Shown: positions 17,205-26,359 of the stretch, one piece after another
How the letters are laid out: the number at the start of each line of letters is the position of its first letter
Position numbering within the stretch: position 1 is the first letter of the stretch
Assembly (NCBI RefSeq): GCF_001548395.1
Contig: NZ_AP017367.1
Location: forward strand, 1,029,001-1,093,000
Direction of reading: 5' to 3'
Length of the DNA: 64,000 nt
Origin: Leptolyngbya sp. O-77
Lineage (GTDB): Bacteria > Cyanobacteriota > Cyanobacteriia > Elainellales > Elainellaceae
The notes under the pieces: generated by a model
What the model was told of the DNA's origin: nothing
Databases searched by the model: none
What the model saw: the letters and a program-made list of their open reading frames with translations, nothing else
Program-made: the position numbers and the translations under genes

Positions 17205-17624
17205 TTGAACAGCTCTCTAAACATCTCTCTAGGGACGGATATCGTCCATATTCCTCGAATCAGGGCGTTGATTGACCGTTTTGGCGATCGCTTTTTGAAA
17301 AAGGTCTACACTGTTATCGAGCAGCAAGACTATTGGCAAGCCTGCGCCCAGGCCATCGAAAATCAGGTTGGCATTACCAGACTGGCAGGACGATGGGCGG
17401 CAAAAGAGGCGGTAGTTAAAGCAATGGGCACTGGCTGGCGAGGAATTCGCTACACCGATATCGAAATTCAGCGACAGGGAAACGGCGCGCCAACGGTTTG
17501 TCTACACGGCACAGCAGCCCAGTGGGCAACTCAAGTGGGTGGCGGAAACTGGCGACTCAGCCTCAGCCATGACGGAGAGTATGCGATCGCCACGGCACTG
17601 TTTCTGGGCCTCGCAGCCGAATAA
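17205..17624 (+). CDS. acpS: Holo-[acyl-carrier-protein] synthase
   Basis: 139 residues starting at a TTG (17205) with GAGG just upstream; no ATG or GTG lies close to the conserved N terminus. Magnesium/CoA-binding residues are D12 in GTDIVHI and E68 in WAAKEAVVKAMG. SLSHDGEYAIATA closes the fold. It transfers 4'-phosphopantetheine from CoA to ACP, essential for fatty-acid synthesis. An additional segment at residues 45-55 resembles other cyanobacterial AcpS proteins. It is monocistronic as far as can be seen. Confidence 0.9.
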   Translation: MNSSLNISLGTDIVHIPRIRALIDRFGDRFLKKVYTVIEQQDYWQACAQAIENQVGITRLAGRWAAKEAVVKAMGTGWRGIRYTDIEIQRQGNGAPTVCLHGTAAQWATQVGGGNWRLSLSHDGEYAIATALFLGLAAE

Positions 17625-17697
17625 GATCCACCTGGGCAAAGTGAGCTGGTCGAAATCACCTGGGCAGGTTCACTGAGTCAAGGTCTTATCGTTTCAA

Positions 17698-17843
17698 CAT
17701 GCAGTCGGGCTGTCTGCATGAACTGCTCAGTCAAAACGCTTGATGAGGAGCTTCTTTCAATAAACCTCTTTGGGTGAGCGTTTTGCGTTTTGGTTAAGTT
17801 TTTACCGAACTTGTTAGACCACTTTAGACAACTTGTTAGACCA
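17698..17843 (+). promoter_or_regulatory. Hairpin and paired 14-bp direct repeats upstream of pipX
   Basis: A hairpin CATGCAG/CTGCATG lies at 17698-17720. Further on, AACTTGTTAGACCA occurs exactly at 17808-17821 and again at 17830-17843, starts 22 bases apart (about two helical turns), 160 bases before the pipX start. Such phased repeats often mark a dimeric activator or response-regulator site. No canonical NtcA site (GTA-N8-TAC) was found here. The rest of this 376-base gap holds nothing else clear. Confidence 0.45.
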
Positions 17844-18001
17844 AACGGTTCAGCCAAAGCTCTTAGCCTGCCTCCAAAACATCCTGAACGTTGCGCTTCT
17901 CTGTCGTTCCACACTCTGCTAATCTGCTGTCATCATTTAACAATTTTATGAAATTTGCTCAATCGCTATCTGCCCCACCATCAGGAGCTAATGCAACTCG
18001 A

Positions 18002-18271
18002 ATGAGTCGCGAATCCTACCTGAACCACCCAACCTTTGGGCTGCTCTATCAGGTTTGCGAAGTTACCGCAAATCAAGATTTGTTTGCGACACTCTACGCG
18101 CAGCGGCTGTTCTTTTTGGTGACGGCCTCCTCAGAAGGCTTGCAGTTTGAGCCGATCGGTCGCTCAGATGCCCGCATTTTGCTGGAGAATCGTTTGCGGG
18201 GTCTGCGTCGCAGCGGCAGCGAAGCGGAGTATGCCGCGTTGCAACTGGTCTATAAACAGACCTTTCAGTAG
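18002..18271 (+). CDS. pipX: PII-interacting protein X, NtcA coactivator
   Basis: 89 residues from the ATG at 18002, exactly the known PipX length; the frame is open 37 codons further but homologues begin just before SYLNHPTFGLLY. That opening leads into TLYAQRLFFLV, EPIGRSDARILLENRLR and the QTFQ end: a Tudor-like domain plus two C-terminal helices. PipX swaps between PII and NtcA according to 2-oxoglutarate and energy status, activating NtcA genes. It is followed by pipY, the conserved pipXY order. Confidence 0.95.
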   Translation: MSRESYLNHPTFGLLYQVCEVTANQDLFATLYAQRLFFLVTASSEGLQFEPIGRSDARILLENRLRGLRRSGSEAEYAALQLVYKQTFQ

Positions 18272-18351
18272 TCTGCTAAATGAACACTGCGCGGAATATC
18301 TGAAAGGTCGCAGAACCATCATTCCAGAAGTCCACGTCAGAAGGGATCGGC

Positions 18352-19038
18352 ATGAGTGCTGCTGCGCCTGAGGCGATCGCCCAAACGATTCATCAAATTC
18401 GTCAAACGCTGCCCGATACGGTGCGGCTGATGGCAGTCACCAAGCAAGTGTCTCCCGCCGCAATGCGGGCCGCCTATGCCGCAGGCATCCGCGACTTTGG
18501 TGAAAGTCGGCTGCAAGAGGCGATCGCCAAACAAGCCGAACTGCGCGACCTGAGCGATGTGACCTGGCACCTGATCGGGCATTTGCAAAGCAACAAGGCC
18601 GCCAAAGTCCTCGACCATTTCCACTGGATTCACTCCGTAGACAGCCTCAAGCTGGCCCAGCGCCTCAATCAGCTAGCGGGCGATCGCCCCACCCGCCCAC
18701 GCGTCTGCCTCCAGGTTAAAATTCTTCCTGACCCCAATAAATTTGGCTGGACGGTGCCAGCGTTGCTAGCTGACCTGCCCCTGCTCGACGAGTGTCAGCA
18801 CTTGAATATCGTTGGGCTGATGACGATTCCGCCCTATGGACTAGAGCCAGCTGTAACGAAATCAGTCTTTGTGCAAACTCGCGAACTGGCTGAAAAAATT
18901 CGTCATCAAACCCTCAAAACGATCCGAATGGAAGAACTGTCGATGGGAATGTCAGAAGATTATCCCCTGGCCATCGAAGCCGGAGCGACCATCGTCCGGC
19001 TAGGTCGGGTCTTGTTTGGCGAACGAACCGCAACCTGA
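18352..19038 (+). CDS. pipY: PLP-binding homeostasis protein PipY (YggS/PROSC family)
   Basis: 228 residues. A single TIM-barrel PLP-binding protein: PLP lysine K31 in LMAVTKQVSP, then FGESRLQEA, WHLIGHLQSNKA, KFGW and the phosphate-binding SMGMSEDYPLAI. It has no proven catalysis; family members buffer PLP and amino-acid balance. It lies 80 bases after pipX in the conserved cyanobacterial operon, where the two are functionally linked to nitrogen control. A GAAGGGATC stretch precedes the ATG. Confidence 0.93.
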   Translation: MSAAAPEAIAQTIHQIRQTLPDTVRLMAVTKQVSPAAMRAAYAAGIRDFGESRLQEAIAKQAELRDLSDVTWHLIGHLQSNKAAKVLDHFHWIHSVDSLKLAQRLNQLAGDRPTRPRVCLQVKILPDPNKFGWTVPALLADLPLLDECQHLNIVGLMTIPPYGLEPAVTKSVFVQTRELAEKIRHQTLKTIRMEELSMGMSEDYPLAIEAGATIVRLGRVLFGERTAT

Positions 19039-19148
19039 TTATCGGTCAGGTAACCGACCAGCGATCATATTTCGTTTTTCATGAAGATGCCAGTGGAAGG
19101 GCGATCGCATGGCACACTAGCTAATGCAAAAGCCGCATTCCATTCAGC

Positions 19149-20255
19149 ATGACGCGACCGATTGATTCCCTTTCTCCTGCCACTGCCCAAGCCCTTAGTG
19201 CCCCTTCCGAGCAGGCGATCGCCACCCAAGCCCGCAAAGCCGAACACATCCGCGTCTGCCTGGAAGAAAACGTCCAGTCGCACCTCACCACGGGTCTAGA
19301 GCGCTATCGGTTTACCCACTGCTGTTTGCCGGAACTGGCTCCAGCTGATTTGAACTTGCATACAACCTTTTTGGGCAAGGCGCTGACGGCTCCGCTGCTG
19401 ATTTCTTCTATGACAGGCGGCACAGATTTGGCGCGAGTGATCAACCTACGGCTGGCGGCGGGCGGCGCAGCGACACGGGCTGGCGATGGGGCGTGGGGTC
19501 GCAGCGCGTCGCCATCGAAAATCCAGAGGTGGTGTCTACCTTTGCCGTGCGCTCCGCTGCGCCAGATATTCTGCTCTTTGCCAACCTGGGCGCGGTGCAG
19601 TTGAACTATACCTACGGCGTGGAGGAGTGTCTGCGGGTGGTGGACTGGCTCCAGGCGGACGCGCTGGTGTTGCACCTGAACCCGCTGCAAGAGTGTGTGC
19701 AAACGCGGGGGCGATCGCAACTTTCGCGGCCTGTTCGACAAAAATCGCGGCGCTGTGCACGCCCTGCCCGTGCCCGTGATTGCCAAAGAAGTCGGCAACG
19801 GCATTTCTGCGCGAATGGCGCAGCGGCTGATTGATTGTGGGGTGGGGGCAATCGACGTGGCGGGTGCTGGCGGCACGTCCTGGGCCCGAGTAGAAAGCGA
19901 ACGCGCCCAAGATCCGCTCCAGCGCCGCCTGGGCAATACCTTTGCTGACTGGGGCATTCCCACGGCGGAATGCATCACCTCGATCCGAGCGATCGCCCCC
20001 CAGATTCCCCTAATTGCCTCTGGCGGTCTGCGAAATGGGCTGGATGTGGCCAAGGCGATCGCCCTGGGTGCAGACCTGGGTGGACTCGCCCTCCCCTTCT
20101 TGCAAGCCGCTGCCGACTCCGATGCCGCCCTAGATGAGCTGATCAAAGCCCTGATCGCAGAACTTAACACCGTCCTGCTTTGTACGGGCAGCGCTGCATT
20201 GCGGGATTTGCGGGAGCCGGGGATCTTGGTCAAAGCGGGGGCGAGAATGGAGTGA
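19149..20255 (+). pseudogene. fni: Type 2 isopentenyl-diphosphate isomerase, frameshifted
   Basis: FMN-dependent enzyme interconverting IPP and DMAPP for isoprenoid synthesis. The N terminus (RKAEHIRVCLEE, ISSMTGGT) is in one frame to about 19455. The middle (SQRVAIENPEVV, FANLGAVQLNYTYG, LHLNPLQE) is in another. The C-terminal half from about 19710 (PVPVIAKEVGNG, GAGGTSWARVE, IASGGLRNGLDVAKA) is back in the first. Shortening G runs at 19460-19462, 19488-19491 and 19707-19711 by one base each restores about 367 residues. Since many cyanobacteria rely on Fni, real inactivation is doubtful. Confidence 0.85.
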
Positions 20256-20292
20256 TGCAATCCCCCTCGATTCCACGGTTCTCCATTCTCGC
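20241..20292. terminator. Perfect 12-bp inverted repeat between convergent fni and msrB
   Basis: GCGAGAATGGAG (20241-20252, overlapping the last fni codons) is repeated inverted as CTCCATTCTCGC (20281-20292) around a 28-base loop. The genes converge here, so it may end both transcripts, although neither side has a convincing T run. Confidence 0.5.
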
Positions 20293-20301
20293 GCTGCGAA
20301 C

Positions 20302-20703
20302 CTACTCCGGCTTTTCTTCAAAGGTCAGCGAAGCGGAGTTGATGCAATAGCGCATTCCCGTGGGTGCGGGGCCGTCGTTGAACACATGGCCCAAGTGAGC
20401 GCCACAGGTTTCGCAGTGGACTTCGACCCGGCGCATAAAGAAACTGTTGTCTTCCTCGTAGCCCACGTTTTCGGCCGCCAGCGGGGCCCAATAGCTCGGC
20501 CAGCCCGTGCCAGAGTCAAACTTGGTTTCGGAGCTAAACAGCGGCGTGCCGCAGCAGACGCACTTGTAAATACCAGGAGCCTTGTGGTTGTGATAGGCCC
20601 CGGTAAAGGCGCGTTCGGTGCCCTTTTTGCGGGTGACGTTGTACTGCTCTGGTGTCAACTGCGCTTTCCACTCAGCGTCAGACTTCACAATTTTTTCTGC
20701 CAT
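20302..20703 (-). CDS. msrB: Peptide-methionine (R)-S-oxide reductase
   Basis: 133 residues. A zinc-containing MsrB: zinc cysteines C48/C51 and C97/C100 (HCETCG), substrate region SGTGWPSYW, GHVFNDGP, and catalytic C120 in MRYCINSASL. It repairs R-methionine sulfoxide in proteins with electrons from thioredoxin, in the cytosol. Full family length. It converges with fni. Confidence 0.95.
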   Translation of the reverse strand: MAEKIVKSDAEWKAQLTPEQYNVTRKKGTERAFTGAYHNHKAPGIYKCVCCGTPLFSSETKFDSGTGWPSYWAPLAAENVGYEEDNSFFMRRVEVHCETCGAHLGHVFNDGPAPTGMRYCINSASLTFEEKPE

Positions 20704-20798
20704 GATGATTCCTTCAATCCTGCTTCTATTGTAAAGCTGTGTAAAGCTTTCGAGGCAGGACTGGTTTGCAAGTCTGGGTCGAGGGGTGCAGCAACGCC

Positions 20799-21920
20799 TC
20801 AGGCAGTCGCCACGGGTTCTAGCGCCAGCGCACTCATCAGCCGCTCCAGGTCAAAATGGCTCTGCATCAACTGGCGGATGTGCTGCACTTTGATCGATTC
20901 ATGCAGGCGCACCTGACCAAAGGTGCGATCGATAATTTCCACCGTGGTCAGCGTGTCTAGATCAACAGAGAGAATGGGCACTTCCAGGTCTTCGGCACGG
21001 CTGAGGACGGCGGGTGTTGGCGGAATTTGCCCGGTCAGAATCAGGCAGTGCGTCGAGGTTTCCAGCGCTGCAAGCTGAATATCGGGGCGATCGCCCCCCG
21101 TCACCACCGCCATGTTGCGCGATTTGCGAAAATACTTGAGCGCCGAGTTCACATTCATCGCGCCAATTTTCAGGCTTTCCACCATTAAGTCCAGCCGATC
21201 CGGGCGACACAGCACCTCTGCATTCAGCTGATGCACCAGTTCCGCTACGCTGACGCTCCGCAGCAAGTCGCTCCGGGGCAACACCGCCAGCACTGGAATC
21301 CCCTTGCTTTCCAGAAATGAGCGGACGTTGGCATCCACCGCGTCTACCTGATCCAGCGGCACATCGTTCAGCAGCACCCCCTGGAGGCGATCGCCCAGCA
21401 CCCGCTTCGAGGCCAGCAGCGAATCCACCACCAATTCTGAGTGATAGCGAGATACCAGCAGCACAGGCGCATCCAGCACCTCCGCCATCTGCGGCAGCGT
21501 CAGGTCAAACAAAGAGCCTTCGTCCAGGGTTCCTGGCCCCTCCAACAGCACCAAACTGCCGCCCTGCATCCGCTCATAGGCAGACAGCGCCTGCTGATAG
21601 TGGGTAGAGTCTTCGCCCCTGATGCGGCGGGCGATCGTGTTCGGGTCGAGCGAGAGCAGCGTGGGACGCAACCGACTTTCTGGCAGGTTCAGGGTGGCCG
21701 CGATGAACCGCACGTCTTCATCTAGCGTGTCTGCTTCCGACTCGCTCAGGCAAGTCCCCATCGGTTTGCCGTAGGCAATATCCACCCCTCTCTCTTGAAA
21801 CAGGTGCGCCAACCCCAGAATAATTGCAGACTTGCCACTATACGCTTCGGGAGACCCAACGAGTAAATACTGCACAGACTCACCCACCCACCTTTTCTGA
21901 AAGACACGCTTTTGCTGCAA
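20799..21920 (-). CDS. BioD/Pta-like P-loop plus DRTGG-domain protein
   Basis: 373 residues in the open frame; homologues begin near VQYLLVGSPEAYSGKSA, so a GTG at residue 12 or 16 may be the true start. An N-terminal dethiobiotin-synthase-like P-loop domain (SGKSA, then MGTCLSESEADTLDED) spans about 15-215, and a DRTGG domain about 225-330 (VVTGGDRPDIQLAALE). This arrangement matches the N-terminal, non-catalytic part of long phosphotransacetylases; the acetyltransferase domain is absent. It is common in cyanobacteria, with probable ligand-sensing role unknown. Confidence 0.78.
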   Translation of the reverse strand: MQQKRVFQKRWVGESVQYLLVGSPEAYSGKSAIILGLAHLFQERGVDIAYGKPMGTCLSESEADTLDEDVRFIAATLNLPESRLRPTLLSLDPNTIARRIRGEDSTHYQQALSAYERMQGGSLVLLEGPGTLDEGSLFDLTLPQMAEVLDAPVLLVSRYHSELVVDSLLASKRVLGDRLQGVLLNDVPLDQVDAVDANVRSFLESKGIPVLAVLPRSDLLRSVSVAELVHQLNAEVLCRPDRLDLMVESLKIGAMNVNSALKYFRKSRNMAVVTGGDRPDIQLAALETSTHCLILTGQIPPTPAVLSRAEDLEVPILSVDLDTLTTVEIIDRTFGQVRLHESIKVQHIRQLMQSHFDLERLMSALALEPVATA

Positions 21921-22007
21921 GACACGTCCGACGCTGCGGACTTCTCCCCATTGTAGAAGAGGTCTTTGCTTTCACAAGGGGGGGGCGGGCGAGTTCAGAA
22001 ACCCCGC

Positions 22008-22388
22008 TTATTCATCCAAACGCAGCAGCTTGCGATAGAAACCCTGCGAAAAGTCTGCTATGCGGTTGGATTTGAAGTAAAAAATCACGTCGATTAAAAA
22101 ATCGACAAACTCAAAATTTGCCAGCGTGACTTCATAGCTCAGCTCGGCGTTGCCATCAAACTGCATCCGGCAGCGCGTTAGGTCAGCAGGCAGCGACGAC
22201 ACGCTCCAGCTTGCCACGAACGGAATGCTCTCTCCCCCCTCGATCTTGCGAGACCCCTCCAGGCTGCCCTTTTGATAAAGGCTGATGGCGAGGGGCAGGG
22301 CGTTGCGCTTGCGGCCCTGATAGTAGGGTGCGTACACGTTCACGTCGCGAGGATTTGCAGGTTGAAGGGTCTCGATGGACATGCTCAA
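22008..22388 (-). CDS. ebsA: Cyanobacterial EbsA-like type IV pilus-associated protein
   Basis: 126 residues. The segments VYAPYYQGRKRNALPLAISLY, IPFVASWSV, RCRMQFDG and DFSQGFYRKLLRLDE look like the cyanobacteria-specific family that includes EbsA, a component linked to type IV pilus assembly and biofilm self-suppression. No signal peptide or membrane helix is seen, consistent with a cytosolic partner of the pilus ATPases. Assignment is from remembered family resemblance, so the symbol is tentative. Confidence 0.6.
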   Translation of the reverse strand: MSMSIETLQPANPRDVNVYAPYYQGRKRNALPLAISLYQKGSLEGSRKIEGGESIPFVASWSVSSLPADLTRCRMQFDGNAELSYEVTLANFEFVDFLIDVIFYFKSNRIADFSQGFYRKLLRLDE

Positions 22389-22555
22389 ATCGTCCTTGGA
22401 GTCTCAATAGTTAGCAGGTGAAGAGTTGCAAACCAGCAGCGTGGGGATAGCAGGCTGGGCGATCGCCAGGATCTAGCCAAGATTTGCACCCTCCCCAGCA
22501 GCTATAGATGGACAAAGATGGACAACGGGTAGTGGATCACGACTAATGATTCACT

Positions 22556-22642
22556 ACTGATTCAGTATGCCCTGTTCCCCCGGTTTGATAGCACCGCCTG
22601 CGAGAAAAATCGCAGAGAGACCACGTCATGACCTGAATCAGT
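22556..22642. other. Structured intergenic element (10-bp outer stem, inner hairpin)
   Basis: ACTGATTCAG at 22556-22565 pairs perfectly with CTGAATCAGT at 22633-22642, enclosing a hairpin CTGCGA/TCGCAG with an A-rich loop (22598-22615). The 730-base gap 22389-23121 between ebsA and the purine permease holds this, a repeated GATGGACAA motif near 22508-22525, and no supported gene. It could be a small RNA or cruciform. Strand is undetermined. Confidence 0.4.
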
Positions 22643-23121
22643 GCTTCCCCAGTTGCAACCTTTTCAACGGTTTCAAGACGGGATCGCTCTCGAGACGTTA
22701 ATTTAGACGGCGATCGACGACTTACAAGGCGGAACAAACTTTTGGCAGACTAAAAGAAAGTAAAAATGTATCAGAAATCACAATGAACTCTGGGCGACAA
22801 CTTTAGCATGAGGGCTTTATGACTTGGTTTAGGACGATGCCTTTTGTGCCAGCATTACTGATTTTGAAGCGTCCCTGTTTGTAGCATAGGGCGCGTTCTG
22901 TCTGAGCTTGGTTCTGGGCTGAAGATGGGCTGAATGAACGGGTGAATTGAATGGGCTGAGGGTGGGCGCTTTCTCTCTCGACTCCTTCACTTTTCTATGG
23001 GGTTCTATGAGGCGGTTCTACGAGGCGATCGCCTCTGAGTCTCTCCTTCACCCTTGCGCTATCTAAACCAGGGAAATTGCAACCAACTATCACATCGTTA
23101 AAGCGATAGGGAGGATCAACT

Positions 23122-24555
23122 ATGGAGCCTGAGGTTCTCCAGTCGGAACCCGGATCGCCTACGCCGCAATACAGCGGCATTTGGGCTAAGCTGGCAAACT
23201 TTTTTCGGTTCGACCAACACGGTACAAACTTTCGGACTGAGACGCTGGCGGGGTTCACCATTTTCATGACCATGGCCTACATCCTGGTCGTCAACCCGCT
23301 GATTCTGTCGGATGCAATTTTCCTGCAAGAACCGCGAGATCTGTTCGGTGAACAGGTGTTTGCGACGGCAATCTCAGCGGCGATCGCCACCCTAGTCATG
23401 GCCCTGATCGCCAACTATCCCTTCGCCCTGGCTCCTGGCATGGGGCTAAATGCCTTCTTTGCCTACTCCGTCGTGTTGACGCTGGGCTTTGACTGGCGGC
23501 TCGCTCTGGCGGCAGTGCTAGTGGAAGGCATCATCTTTATCCTTCTCACCTTTACCAATGTCCGTAAGCAGATTGTCGATGCCATCCCGATGACGCTGAA
23601 AACGGCGACCTCTGTGGGCATCGGCTTTTTCATCGCCTACATTGGGCTGGCGGGCGACCCGGCCACCGGCGGTGCTGGGCTGATTGCTGCCAGCCCAGTC
23701 ACCAAGACCACGCTGGGCAGCTTGGGCAATCCCAATGCGCTGCTGGCCCTGTTTGGCATTGCCCTAACGACGGCCTTCTTGGTGCGGCGAGTGCGCGGAG
23801 CATTGCTCTGGGGAATTTTGGCAACGGCGGTGCTGGGCTGGATTTTGGGCGTGTCGCCCTGGCCTAGGGGCATTGTTGGCGCACCCCAGTTTCCGGTCGA
23901 TCTGTTCGGCCAGGCGTTTAGCGGACTGGGCATGGTCACGGGCAGCAACTGGATCGATTTCCTGGCGGTGCTGCTGGTGTTTCTATTTGTGGATATGTTT
24001 GATACCGTAGGCACGCTGTCGGGCGTAGGCAAGCGGGCCGGCTTTTTGACAGAAACGGGCGAACTGCCCCGCACCAATCAGGCGCTATTGGCTGATGCGG
24101 TGGGCACAACAGCCGGGGCGATTGTCGGCACTTCGACCGTCACTACCTATGTAGAATCGGCAGCGGGCGTAGCCGAAGGCGGCCGCACGGGCTTTACGGC
24201 CCTGGTGACAGGCATCCTGTTTGCCCTGGCGATTTTCCTGGTGCCGTTGTTTGAGGCGATTCCTGCCTACGCCACGACTCCAGCCCTGGTGATTACGGGT
24301 GTGCTAATGATGGCAGGCGCAGCAGACATTCGCTGGGCCGACCCTGCCGAAGCGGTTCCCGCCTTCCTCACCATCTTCTTCATCCCGCTGTCCTTCTCCA
24401 TTGCGACGGGCCTTTCCCTGGGCTTCATTGCCTATCCCCTGGCCAAGACCTTCCAGGGCAAAGCCCATGAAGTGAGCCTGGCCACCTGGATTTTGGCAGC
24501 GATTTTCGTAGCACGGTTTATCTTTATGACGCTGCGCTTTGGCTCAGCGGAGTAA
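23122..24555 (+). CDS. NCS2-family (AzgA-like) purine permease
   Basis: 477 residues with about 13 hydrophobic helices. Diagnostic segments are YILVVNPLILSDA, GMGLNAFFAYSVV, FVDMFDTVGTLSGVGKRAG and TTYVESAAGVAEGGRTG, which mark adenine/guanine/hypoxanthine proton symporters rather than uracil or xanthine members. It acts in the plasma membrane. GGGAGGATC lies 6-14 bases before the ATG. XdhC follows 101 bases downstream, so uptake may feed purine oxidation, though no xanthine dehydrogenase gene is in the window. Confidence 0.9.
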   Translation: MEPEVLQSEPGSPTPQYSGIWAKLANFFRFDQHGTNFRTETLAGFTIFMTMAYILVVNPLILSDAIFLQEPRDLFGEQVFATAISAAIATLVMALIANYPFALAPGMGLNAFFAYSVVLTLGFDWRLALAAVLVEGIIFILLTFTNVRKQIVDAIPMTLKTATSVGIGFFIAYIGLAGDPATGGAGLIAASPVTKTTLGSLGNPNALLALFGIALTTAFLVRRVRGALLWGILATAVLGWILGVSPWPRGIVGAPQFPVDLFGQAFSGLGMVTGSNWIDFLAVLLVFLFVDMFDTVGTLSGVGKRAGFLTETGELPRTNQALLADAVGTTAGAIVGTSTVTTYVESAAGVAEGGRTGFTALVTGILFALAIFLVPLFEAIPAYATTPALVITGVLMMAGAADIRWADPAEAVPAFLTIFFIPLSFSIATGLSLGFIAYPLAKTFQGKAHEVSLATWILAAIFVARFIFMTLRFGSAE

Positions 24556-24656
24556 TCGGGTGATGGAGGCACGGGCGAATGGGGAGTGGGACGGTGGCTT
24601 TCTAGCACTCCCTAACCCCGTGACTCCATGACTCCACCCCTGCTGGTACTGTTCCG

Positions 24657-25667
24657 ATGTCTATCCAATGCTTCTCTCAACTCGCAATCCTTTTGCAATA
24701 TCATCCAGTTGTCCTGGCGACGGTCATCCAGGTGAGGGGATCGGTGCCGCGTGAGGTGGGGGCGCGGATGCTGGTTTGGAACGATGGCCAGATCTGGGGG
24801 ACGATTGGCGGCGGGGCGGGTGAGGCCAAGGTCATTCGCGCCGCGCAGGCGGTACTGGCATCGGGCGAAAAGCAGCAGGTGCAAATTGACCTGTCGGGTG
24901 CGCCAAACCGCGAGATTCAGGGCGTGTGCGGCGGCTGGATGCAGGTGTGGGTAGAGCGCTGGCAGGGGGAAGGGGCGATCGCCCTGGCCCGGTCTATCTG
25001 CGATCGCCTCCAGTCGGGACAGCCCGCCACGCTAGTTACGCCCCTTGCTATTGACCTTGCTCCTGATCAGTCGCCTTACCTGGCCGATGAGTTGGGGAAT
25101 GGACGGGCGATCGCCCTCAGCGAATCTGCCTTTGTCGAAACGCTACAGCCGCCGCCTGCTTTGCTGATCGTCGGCGCGGGTCACGTTGGCGAACAGTTGG
25201 CCAAAGTCGCAGCTCTCATTGGCTTTCAGGTGATGGTGCAGGACGATCGTCCAGAGTGGGCCAACGCCGACCGCTATCCCCAGGCGACGCGCATCTTTGC
25301 CGAGCCGATTGCTAGCGCTCTGCGCCAGCTAGCGCCTCATCCCCAGCTTTATGTCGCCCTGGTGACTCGCGGCTACCAATATGACCTAGAGGCGCTGGAC
25401 TGTTTGCTAAGCCGCAATTTGCCTTGTTGCTACCTGGGTATGATTGGCAGCGAAAAGCGCGTGCGCCAGGTCTATCAGGCGATCGCCCAGCGCGGCATTG
25501 ATCCCAGCAGGTTGCAAACCCTCTACGCCCCCATCGGGTTAGACATCGGTGCCCTCACTCCAGAAGAAATTGCCGTCAGCATCGCTGCCGAGCTAATCCT
25601 GGTTCGGCGCGGCGGCACAGGGCGATCGCTCTCCGCATCCCTCCGCCAGTCCGCCACCCCTCTTTAG
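24657..25667 (+). CDS. XdhC/CoxI-family molybdenum-enzyme maturation factor
   Basis: 336 residues. The N-terminal XdhC_CoxI domain (GSVPREVGARMLVW, GTIGGGAGEA, and the conserved CGG of GVCGGWMQ) and the C-terminal Rossmann-type XdhC_C domain (ALLIVGAGHVGEQLAK near 165, then YLGMIGSEKRVRQV, LDIGALTPEEIAVSIAAE) are both complete. Family members bind and sulfurate molybdenum cofactor for xanthine dehydrogenase-type enzymes. Downstream of a purine permease this supports a purine catabolic role; the client enzyme is not in view. Confidence 0.88.
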   Translation: MSIQCFSQLAILLQYHPVVLATVIQVRGSVPREVGARMLVWNDGQIWGTIGGGAGEAKVIRAAQAVLASGEKQQVQIDLSGAPNREIQGVCGGWMQVWVERWQGEGAIALARSICDRLQSGQPATLVTPLAIDLAPDQSPYLADELGNGRAIALSESAFVETLQPPPALLIVGAGHVGEQLAKVAALIGFQVMVQDDRPEWANADRYPQATRIFAEPIASALRQLAPHPQLYVALVTRGYQYDLEALDCLLSRNLPCCYLGMIGSEKRVRQVYQAIAQRGIDPSRLQTLYAPIGLDIGALTPEEIAVSIAAELILVRRGGTGRSLSASLRQSATPL

Positions 25668-25721
25668 CGTTCGCGTTTACGATTCCATCCCTCTGCCACC
25701 CTGTCACCCCCTCGTGTCCTA

Positions 25722-26174
25722 ATGTCTTTCAACCCCTCTACGCCCGCCCTCGCCAAATCGCCCATTGTCCTGGTTGCACCCTTCTTCTTTTTGGGGACGG
25801 CGATGGTGGTGATGAAATTTGTTCTGCCGCATACCACGCCGCTGTTTCTGGCAGGATTTCGGCTCCTGCCTGCGGGGCTGCTGGTGCTGCTGGTGGGGGC
25901 GATCGCCAAACTGCCGCAACCTCAGGGCTGGAAAGCGTGGAGTTGGATCGCGCTATTTGGTCTGGTCGATGGCGCACTGTTCCAGGGCTTTCTGAGCGAA
26001 GGACTGGTGCATACAGGTGCGGGGCTGGGAGCCGTGCTAATCGACGCGCAGCCGATGATTGTGGCAGTGTTGTCGCGGTTCATTCTGAACGATGTGATTG
26101 GGCTTTGGGGCTGGATTGGGCTGGCGATTGGGGTGCTGGGCGTAGCGCTGTGCGGTTTGCCAGAAGCAGCGTGA
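25722..26174 (+). CDS. Half-length EamA/DMT-type transporter
   Basis: 150 residues with about five hydrophobic helices, corresponding to only the first EamA repeat; ordinary DMT exporters have two repeats and about 300 residues. Recognisable segments are FFFLGTAMVVMKFVLP, LAGFRLLPAGLL and GLWGWIGLAIGVLGV. The stop comes right after the first repeat and I find no continuation in other frames downstream. It is either a 3'-truncated gene or a small homodimeric transporter. It starts 54 bases after XdhC on the same strand. Confidence 0.7.
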   Translation: MSFNPSTPALAKSPIVLVAPFFFLGTAMVVMKFVLPHTTPLFLAGFRLLPAGLLVLLVGAIAKLPQPQGWKAWSWIALFGLVDGALFQGFLSEGLVHTGAGLGAVLIDAQPMIVAVLSRFILNDVIGLWGWIGLAIGVLGVALCGLPEAA

Positions 26175-26359
26175 TTCGTGATTTTGCTTCGTTGTTCTGA
26201 CGAATGGATGGATGCTTATGCCCAAAGAGCGATCGTTTTGTGTCGCTTTACCCGGTCTTAACTTTAGACAGGCTTAAATAGGGGAGGCGATGCCTTGCTA
26301 TGGCTTCCTGAACGCAACTTCCTGAAACCGTCTCCCTTGCGATAGGTCTGAATTGGTCA

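Noticed and set aside
22543..22737. 64-codon minus-strand open frame
   Set aside because: Composition is unlike protein, no ribosome site, and it lies over a folded element.
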